This document shows, in pieces, positions 20,956 to 27,700 of a stretch of DNA of 27,700 nucleotides. Origin of the DNA: Intoshia linei. Taxonomy: Eukaryota; Orthonectida; Rhopaluridae. How positions within the stretch are numbered: position 1 is the first letter of the stretch; the number at the start of each line of letters is the position of its first letter. Made by a program: the position numbers and the translations under genes. The stretch lies in contig LWCA01000428.1 of assembly GCA_001642005.1 (NCBI GenBank), positions 1-27,700 on the forward strand, in the 5' to 3' direction. The notes beneath the pieces were generated by a model, which ran no database searches, was not told the origin of the DNA, and saw only the letters and a program-made list of their open reading frames with translations.

Positions 20956-21502
20956 TCTATAATATCGTATGTATGCGTCAATATAACGCTTCACTATGTT
21001 AATTAATTACAAATAACAATTTTAAAATTAAAATTTTTTTAATATTAACACTATTTGTGTGCTAACATTTGAAATTTGTTAGCATTTTTATATTTTCCAA
21101 CTACTGCATATGAAGTATATAACAAGCATAGTATTAACAATATTATTAAAATAAATTGAAAAAAAAATAGTTAAATTAATAAAAATTTTAAAAAAATTCA
21201 TAAATATTAGTTACGATGAGCGACAAATTGTTCGAAAATTTAAAGCCATTATCCGACCCTTTTTTAAAGAACTGTGAAGTGTCATTGTGTGTAAATTGAA
21301 GATATCCAAAATTGCTCATTGGGTATGGGTATATTTTTGATATAAAAATTTGCTCATACCCCTAATACATATACATATGTATGTCACAGTATATTAATAT
21401 ACAGTATTATCGTTAATATATATAGATGGTAAAAGCGTAAGTAAAAACGGATAATAATTAAAATTTAATGTCAAGAGTAATTTATATTATTATAATATGT
21501 AT
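20956..21502. other. Spacer, 3' flank of the 21503 gene
   Basis: AT-rich DNA; nothing coding or structural can be supported beyond simple-sequence tracts. Confidence 0.4.
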
Positions 21503-22596
21503 TTATTCAGTTTCAGAAGCAGTTTCATTAGAATCTATATCGATGTATCCAGATCTTTTTCTTTTTCGCATTATTTTAACGACGATAACGGCCAATATAA
21601 TGATAATTGCTAGACCATATAATGATACCACAGTAGAAACTAAATATATATATAAAATATAAAAATTCGAAAAATTCAAGTATAAGATCAATGTATAATG
21701 AAAATGTTGATATGACACTTAAGATTACATGGGTTTTTTAATTGTCACCGTAATACATTAATTATTATTAATAATTTATTAATTATTCTATTAGTATTAT
21801 TATTTATGTTAATTTTAGTATATTAATGTATAGTGTTCAATGAACACTGTTCATAGAAATTACATCCCAATATATGCATAAACCCCGCGTTTGTTATAAA
21901 TAGTTAAATAAATGTTATACATTAAATTAAATAAATTATAAATCATTATTGCATTCAATTTATTAATTATATCAAACGTATTATACCATCGCTTTTATAT
22001 ACTACAAAATAGATTAGTATAGAGCGGTTAACTTTGGTTCAAAAATAAAATCGAAAATATGAACCATTTTAGCTATAACGATAATTTAGGACTCAACTTA
22101 AAAATATAATTATATCGGTGTATTTAATTACAAGCAAAACTAAAAACGATATGTTTTCTGATGTGGAAACATTTATATCATTTTAAATTCATCCTAGGTA
22201 TAATATGATTCCAAAATACACAAGGATATTGATCAATGATCATTGATCAGTGAACAAGCCCTATTCTGATTTGATTATATATTGGAATAAATTTAATCAT
22301 ATAATAAATTACTCAATCCAACAGATACCCTGAATCTCTTTGTTTCCAGTGATTTGGTTGATTCATTTGTTTGCTGGATAGTTGGAATTGGTTTTTCAAT
22401 TTTTTTAGACTTTTTCATTTTTAAAAATTGCAATATTTCTCTTTTTTTAAATTCAATGTATAATTTGTTCATCTTTAACATAATATGAATAAATTTGAAT
22501 ACCATTGCTATACATAATTTAAAAATGTTTATTTTAAAATACCTAATTGGATCAACTTTTTTAGAAGGTTTTTTTGTATCAAAATATTGTAACCAT
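21503..22596 (-). CDS. Type I membrane protein with LysM-like segment, 5' end unresolved
   Basis: Preferred exons: 22596-22543, 22507-22313, 21639-21503, all joined in phase 1 (introns 35 and 673 nt); the first exon is not settled. In this frame the start reads YNILIQKNLLKKLIQLAMVF, then IMLKMNKL and KREILQFLKMKKS, which fits the LysM pattern (Y.V/I, helix, helix with Asn, final strand). A Lys/Thr-rich stalk with NES sequon follows, then the TM helix (STVVSLYGLAIIIILAVIVV) and a short tail KIMRKRKRSGYIDIDSNE with acidic end. An exon 22800-22658 from an ATG encodes a hydrophobic leader (HYLCILTTLLTIIIA), but its donor is phase 2 and does not fit this frame. A rival model uses phase 2 for 22596-22543 and an acceptor at 22440, dropping half of the LysM-like part. 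Confidence 0.5.
22230..22249. repeat. Perfect 20-bp palindrome
   Basis: TGATCAATGATCATTGATCA equals its own reverse complement. It lies in the last intron of the 21503 gene. Confidence 0.8.
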
Positions 22597-22859
22597 CTAA
22601 AAATTAAAAAATTACTTTTAATTAACATTTATGTTTTATGTATCGGTGAAAATGTACTTTGCATTATTATTATTGTTTATTGCTATTATTATTGTTAATA
22701 ATGTTGTTAAAATGCACAAATAATGTAAAGTAAAAATTGTTAAACGTATGCGAAAAGTTCTATTTGGAAAACCTGTTACATCTATTAGAGTAGATTCCAT
22801 ATTAGTGTTAATAAAGTTTAAAATAAATTTAATGGTTTTTTCGTAACTTTTTTTTGAAA

Positions 22860-22955
22860 TCCCCGGAAAAAACTGTAATTGAAATGTGGACTTTATAAAA
22901 TTCTAAGACTGGTAGTTATTTCACTAAACTATAACACACACATACAGACAAACAA
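22860..22955 (-). repeat. Terminal fragment of the foldback-arm repeat
   Basis: ccccggaaaaaactgtaatt, 'tttataaaattctaagactg' and 'gtagttattt', then an acacacacat tract, match 6286-6375 almost exactly. Only the outer end is present. Confidence 0.8.
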
Positions 22956-23282
22956 ATCATATTATCTAAGTGGAGATATCAACAATGTTAGCTGAATATT
23001 TTAGCTTTATTTTCTGGCAATGTTGTACGTACGTGATACTAACAATGTAAATACTATATTTCACTGGAAATTGAAAACATTCCTACATTTTTTGTTGAGT
23101 TATAAAATATGTCAATATAATTGCATTTTATAATTATATTGAAAATTTTTTGGAATGTGGCCCACGAGTTAATTAAGCTGGCCAGTGGCCACCACTCTTA
23201 TAGATAAATAAATATATTAATAAACATAATATAAAAATTCAAATTTAAATACATTATGAGTTTAGCATTTAATAATTATTTT

Positions 23283-23316
23283 GCCCCCCTGGCTGAAAAT
23301 TCTAGATCCGCTACTG
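23283..23316 (-). repeat. hAT-like transposon terminus
   Basis: The complement reads CAGTAGCGGATCTAGAATTT and continues into CAGCCAGGGGGGC, a form widespread at hAT ends. No matching other end or 8-bp duplication was found (CAGTGGCC near 23179 was tested and does not pair by flanks). Confidence 0.5.
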
Positions 23317-23399
23317 GTTCATGGTGAAACAAAGTTGGGAATCACTCCTTTAAATAATTGATAATTATGAATAGTGAAATGTAGCATTTTGTTATTAAA

Positions 23400-24145
23400 T
23401 TATTTTTTTGGTATAATTAAAACAGTACCCCTCGGCAGATTTAAGTACTGTTTGTACTGTATATAAAAATTTTTAAAATTACAGGTCATTAAATTCCATG
23501 TTTGATTGAACTTTTTATGCATAATATTTGAAATATTATGTAAAACTGTAGTGTTTTTAGCTACTAGTGTATTTTTATTTTTGCTCTCATTGACTTTTTC
23601 TATATTATTCTCGTTTTTCAATTCACCTTCAACCGAATTAACAACTTTTTCGTCATTTTTCATTGAAACACCTATTTCCATATGTTCATTATGTGTTCTG
23701 TTTTGATTCTCATTTGCCTTTTGCAATTCTACTTCAAATCCATGAACACTTTGTTCCTCATTTTTATTTAAACTAACCGTTTCCACGGGTTCATTATTTG
23801 TTCCATTTTCATTTATTTTTTCTAATTCCATTTCAATTACCGCTGCAACTTCTTCTATCTGTTTTTTTATATCTATTGAATCCACTTTTATATTATATTA
23901 AATCAATGTATTAGTTGAAATTACCTTTTATTTTATAATTTTTCTCGTTGACAATTTCTTTTGCAGTTTCTTTACCTTTATTTGGAAGTACATACTTGTT
24001 GAAAAAATAACTGACGTTATTTTTAAGTACTTGATAATTGCTTTCAGCTAAAGTTTACATATTTAAATGCGAGTTTGGTCATACCGGAAAAAGCGCTAAA
24101 CAATATAAATAAGGATACTATCACAAATGTACTTCGAAAATTCAT
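23400..24145 (-). CDS. Secreted Glu/Lys/Asn-rich repeat glycoprotein with C-terminal LysM-like domain
   Basis: Exons 24145-24085, 24047-23925 and 23884-23400, both introns phase 1 (37 and 40 nt); total 669 nt, 222 residues plus stop. Signal peptide MNFRSTFVIVSLFILFSAFS. A hydrophilic middle carries about two and a half imperfect 34-residue repeats starting ELEKINENGTNNEPVE, ELQKANENQNRTHNEH and ELKNENN. The C-terminus (about 168-222) has NTT, NIS and NQT sequons and NISNIMHKKFNQT, NLMTCNFKNF and LNLPRGTVLIIPKK, which matches a LysM core closing strand. No TM segment, so probably secreted. The gene starts 121 bp after the stop of the 24267 gene on the same strand. LysM domains bind chitin or peptidoglycan-type glycans, but the similarity here is weak and no function is claimed. 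Confidence 0.68.
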
Positions 24146-24266
24146 TTAGAAATGTAGAATATTTTAAAATGGAATGCAATATAAATACATTTAATAGTAA
24201 CACCTGTATAAATATTCCAAGCAAATAATATATGCGTAGTACGCATTGCGAATATATTAAAAATAT

Positions 24267-24736
24267 TCAAAACTGATAATTTGATTGCTTTGGAATTATG
24301 AGGTGGTGAATAACATAATGATCGTTGTAGGCTTTGTGTAATCGGCTTTTATAATAATTGATAAATTTTATTAAATTGAGTATTTTTAATCGGTGATTAT
24401 TTTCAGTGTTTAAATGGACGTTATAGTCATCGTAAACATTATTCTCGACGGAATAAATTTCGAACCAGGTTTGATCACTTGGTAGTTGGTGGAAAACATT
24501 TTGTTGTTTGTTATATGTACCAATTGAAAAATTGTTATCCAAGGCATATGAATATCTTTGTCTTTTCCCATATAGATTTTCTCCCGATATCATTCGATTA
24601 TATGGATTGAATAAGTTACCTAAAATTTAATAAATTCAACAACAAAATTATTACCGTTATTGGCTTCTACGTAATTTACATGAGAAAGGATAGTCAAAAT
24701 AAAAATAAATATTTTAATTTGTCTATTTGTATACAT
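24267..24736 (-). CDS. Small secreted protein, possible LysM-like C-terminus
   Basis: Exons 24736-24655 and 24619-24267 with a 35-nt phase 1 intron; 435 nt, 144 residues plus stop. Signal peptide MYTNRQIKIFIFILTILSHV ending near VEA. The mature part has basic KRQR early, then WFEIYSVENNVYDDYNVHL, HRLKILNLIKFINYY and HHLIIPKQ, which can be laid on a LysM pattern (Y.V, helix, helix with Asn, LIIP strand) with a long insert before the last strand. One NFS sequon. It shares with the 23400, 6912 and 26352 genes a leader exon ending in phase 1, and shares the LIIPK ending with its downstream neighbour. No TM helix. No named family is recognised. Confidence 0.62.
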
Positions 24737-26351
24737 GTCAAAAGAAATAATAAAAATTTAATAAACAAGGTCACGATAACACGAATATATCAAATCAACG
24801 CTTTGCCCCAAATCTTGCCCGTCAGTTTTATATATTTTTGGATTAACATCCTTTAACTAAATAAATGATTGTCTTAAATACGATTTATTTTCGTGTCTTA
24901 GTTTCATGTCATAAATTACAAAATTTATGGTAACATCATAATCACATTATGAATTTGAATATGACACATTAAGTGGATCAATAAGAATCGTATTGAAATT
25001 TTTATATAGACTAAACGACGTTTAGTAAACGTATACTAATTAATTTTTCACTCAATGTCACGAAATTTTTTGTGTATTTTCTCCTATGGTTCCCGAAAGT
25101 TTCCCGTAAACCCCTCAGAGGACAAATACACCTTGAGAACGACTTTTATATATTATCATTCAATAATCAATTTATTAAGTTTTTTATCAAAATTTTTTTA
25201 ATGTTATCCTACTAGCCAATGGCTAGTCATTTCGTTCTTATCGTCTATGATTCAATCTAGCGACTGAATAAATTATGTTAATTTATAATCGTACAATAGT
25301 AATTCGATTATGCACAGTGTGTATTGCACACTGTGCACTACACTATACGCTAACATATAAATAAATAACTATTATAAACATAAAAAGCCGAAATTGATCT
25401 ATTTTTATTCTATAAATAAATATTAATGTACAATACTATATGTAATAGTTATTTACATGCCTAGCGCAGAATTTTCATCTTAAATACGAGTTCGTTCGAA
25501 TGCATGAATATGAAGGGAGAGTTATTTCCAACTTTGAGTTATGTAAACATATTGAAAATTCGGAGCGGATATTTTAATTTTTTTATATATTTGTGTATTA
25601 ATTTGATGTTATTTCACTTTAATAAATAAAAATTTATTTAATATTAGGAATAATTTCAATTCTTATTTACTTGTATCTATTAGTTACTGATTAGAATTAG
25701 GCTAATTCATACCAATTGTATTACTACATAAATTATTACACGTAAATGTGTAAATAAAACATTTAAATATCTATTGAAGACGGCACTTTTCCTAGATTCT
25801 AATACTAGTAACGCGTATCTAGTAGGGCAATGTAAACAAAGAATATATATTATATTAATATAATAATTTATAAATTAGATATGTCGCTTTATATTTAATC
25901 TGAAAAAACAAATTTTTATTTTACATACATAAAACGTCTATAATTACTTTTAATTATCGTAAAATATAGAATTCAGCTCAACCTTAAACTAAAAAAATTA
26001 ATCTAATTTATCTTTTTAAATTTTACTATTTGCATATTTTGTGTAGAGAATGGGCCTGTATCATATTTTTTAAAATCGCCCCCAATCGCCCCAGCTGAGA
26101 ATTGCCCCTAACTGAATTTATCGTACTTGGGCGATATCTTCCACTTTGAAAATCCCTGAAATAGAGCCTAATATGTAATATCAAAAATGTTTTGTTTTTT
26201 GAACTTGTGATAGCGAATGGATCATAAACAGTTTTGCACTTAACCAGTTATTATATAAAATACATTGAAATTTATGAAGCGTGAAAATTTTAACTATCAA
26301 AGTTTTGGTCTTAAACGAGTTGCATTGTAATTATTAAAATGAATATTATAT
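24737..26351. other. Intergenic region, about 1.6 kb
   Basis: No supportable gene. It holds a hairpin at 25311-25337 and a short C-rich patch at about 26070-26108 (cgcccccaatcgccccagct) unlike the surrounding AT-rich DNA. A ttgagaac string at about 25133 resembles a transposon end but has no partner. Confidence 0.45.
25311..25337. repeat. Perfect 11-bp stem inverted repeat with 5-nt loop
   Basis: TGCACAGTGTG (25311-25321) and CACACTGTGCA (25327-25337) are exact reverse complements around the loop tattg. It is unusually GC-rich for its surroundings. No flanking T-run or gene context explains it. Confidence 0.75.
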
Positions 26352-27189
26352 TTAATCCAATAGTAAAACATCCGTTTCATCGTATTCATCTCCTGTATCT
26401 ACTACTTTATAGAATTTGGCTCGCTTGTTGTGGATGTGTTTAACAACTGCAATAGATATAATTAACAAAACGAGCAAAGATATTGATATAATCACTACTC
26501 CCACAACTAAAATATATATATATATAAATATGCATTCCAATGAATATATGACAAGACGGTCATATTATTTCAAAACCAGAGAACAAATCAACGTTTTCAA
26601 TACTGATGACGTATAATTAAGTTTGAAAAAAAGTACCAAAATTTAAAAAAAATTTGTGTCAGATTTTTCTAAAAATATACCAAAATAAGGGTTTTATATA
26701 TATTTCCCTTTACTGAGGGGTCATTCTTAGAATTTAAATGGATTACTTGGTGACTCGAGTTTTGCATTCTAAATGCATAGATATATAATATTACTCCACG
26801 CAGTAGTAGGTTTATTATCCATATTTTCGCTTTTTTTTTCATTTAATTCATTCTGATCTTTCTTCTGTTCTTGACGAGTTACTGTTTCATTTTTTGCAAT
26901 AATTTTTATCACTGGTTCGCTACTCTCACTCATAGTTTTGTTATTATCAGTTTTAGTCGGTTCGCTATCTATAATCAAGGTTTCATCTTTATCATCACCT
27001 CCATTCTTTGAAGGTTCAGATTTTTTTTGGGCATCGACACTATCGTGGTTTTTTATTTGACTTGCCTCTAAGTCTGAATCTCCCACGGTCTTCTCACTGC
27101 AACATAAAGTAAAATCTAGTATATTGTGTTAAAGTTTATATAAATACATTTTTACATGCAACAAATAATAGAACAAGTGATATATTCAT
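26352..27189 (-). CDS. Type I membrane protein with acidic N-glycosylated stalk, 5' joining unresolved
   Basis: Two firm exons: 27096-26795 and 26506-26352, joined in phase 1 over a 288-nt intron. The first encodes a Lys/Glu/Asp/Ser-rich stalk (for example KKSEPSKNGGDDKDETLIID) with NKT and NET sequons; the second encodes the TM helix VGVVIISISLLVLLIISIAV and tail with HNKRAKFYKVVDTGDEYDET ending DVLLLD, an acidic di-leucine-like sequence. A leader ATG at 27189 gives MNISLVLLFVA and a donor at 27155, but that phase 1 donor does not match the phase 2 acceptor at 27096, so the 5' model is incomplete (an in-phase alternative extends the leader by three codons to a gt at 27146 and needs a later acceptor). 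No LysM-like segment is seen. TM-exon phase and layout match the 6912 and 21503 genes. Confidence 0.52.
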
Positions 27190-27700
27190 TATATTAATTT
27201 TTTTAAGTATCTGAATTTGTATATCAATATCAATAAAGTACTTAAAAACATAAATTTATCTCACCTGTGTCCACATTTAAATATGTTAGATATCAGTTAT
27301 TTAAGGTAGTCATTAGGTAGGAAGAATAAAAATATAGACTATAAAATACCAGATTCGTATAATGAAATAATTTTCACATTAATATAATAATGTTATTAAC
27401 AGCATTGTCCAAACTTTGAAGTGTTCAGGCGCTCATTTTATGTATGATATTATCATATGATTTATCATATAAGTCATCATACAAATTGAGATTTTCGGAA
27501 CTCTAAAATTTTCATTTCAGATAGTGGTATAAGTAGGAACGTGTGAAAAATGACTTTTCCTAACCTTTTAGGATATTTTAGAAAGATTAAAAGAGATAAA
27601 TATAATTAACCCTTTAGTGCTCGATCTTTTTTAAAACGTAAATAGTGCAAAGGACAAAAATGACCCATATTAATGAATGAATAATATATAAAAAACAATA
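27190..27700. other. Upstream flank of the 26352 gene to window end
   Basis: AT-rich. A string aaatgtggacacag followed by gtgaga (minus strand, near 27265-27285) resembles a donor site and might mark a further upstream exon, but an in-frame stop lies close above it with no acceptor between. Nothing else can be supported. Confidence 0.35.

Larger units (their letters stand above)
22597..23399. other. Possible leader exon and repeat-bearing region upstream of the 21503 gene
   Basis: It holds a candidate hydrophobic leader exon (22800-22658, minus strand), a fragment of the foldback-arm repeat (22860-22955) and a hAT-like terminus (about 23283-23316). The rest is AT-rich spacer. Confidence 0.45.

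Noticed and set aside
20779-21006. Plus-strand ORF of 75 codons
   Set aside because: Lies mostly within the dispersed repeat copy.
21468-21662. Plus-strand ORF
   Set aside because: Antisense to the TM exon of the 21503 gene.
23179-23316. Complete small hAT element between CAGTGGCC and ...GCTACTG
   Set aside because: The 8 bases before and after do not match, so no target duplication supports it; only the right-hand terminus is kept as a feature.
23506-23706. Plus-strand hydrophobic ORF
   Set aside because: Antisense to the Glu/Lys-rich exon; hydrophobicity is a by-product of the complement.
26416-26616. Plus-strand ORF
   Set aside because: Antisense to the last exon of the 26352 gene.
1-27700. 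CRISPR array, bacterial operon, tRNA or rRNA genes
   Set aside because: No regular spacer-repeat array, no Shine-Dalgarno-led gene series and no cloverleaf or rRNA core was seen; the intron-bearing animal genes show a nuclear eukaryotic origin.

Overview
This window looks like nuclear DNA of an animal with an AT-rich genome (roughly three quarters A+T) and very small introns. Genes are interrupted by GT...AG introns of about 33-41 nt, coding exons are small islands, and most other DNA is AT-rich spacer or transposon debris. Two genes are clearly metazoan: a CNBP-type zinc-knuckle protein and a PTK7/Off-track-type receptor pseudokinase. Micro-introns of this size are known in flatworms and mesozoans; I cannot name the species from the sequence.

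Layout. 1-1550: decayed Ty3/gypsy pol remnant (RT, RNase H, integrase pieces, + strand). 2162-2997: CNBP-like gene, 5 exons, seven CCHC knuckles. 3905-6400: foldback-type repeat with long divergent inverted arms; relatives recur at 7950-8590, 20528-20955 and 22860-22955. 6912-9369 (+): small type I membrane glycoprotein gene. 18943-9402 (-): an 18-exon gene whose exons sum to 3960 nt (1319 codons plus stop) and encode signal peptide, seven Ig domains, TM helix and a degenerate tyrosine kinase domain. Its largest intron carries two hAT-family insertions, each with perfect 8-bp target duplications. 19335-20527: spacer with one doubtful ORF. 21503-22596, 23400-24145, 24267-24736 and 26352-27189 (all -): four more small genes for secreted or single-pass proteins.

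The small genes are the least familiar part. With the + strand gene they appear to form a diverged local family: an N-terminal signal peptide encoded by its own short exon, a Lys/Asn/Glu-rich N-glycosylated ectodomain, in four of five cases a short segment fitting a LysM-like pattern, and in three of five a last exon starting in phase 1 at the TM helix and encoding a short acidic tail. The family flanks the PTK7-like gene, and one member ends tail to tail with it, with only 32 bp between the stop codons. A functional link with the receptor is possible but not shown by sequence.

The gene models rest on reading splice sites by eye. Frame closure is strong for CNBP, PTK7-like, and the 6912, 23400 and 24267 genes. 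The 5' ends of the 21503 and 26352 genes are unresolved.
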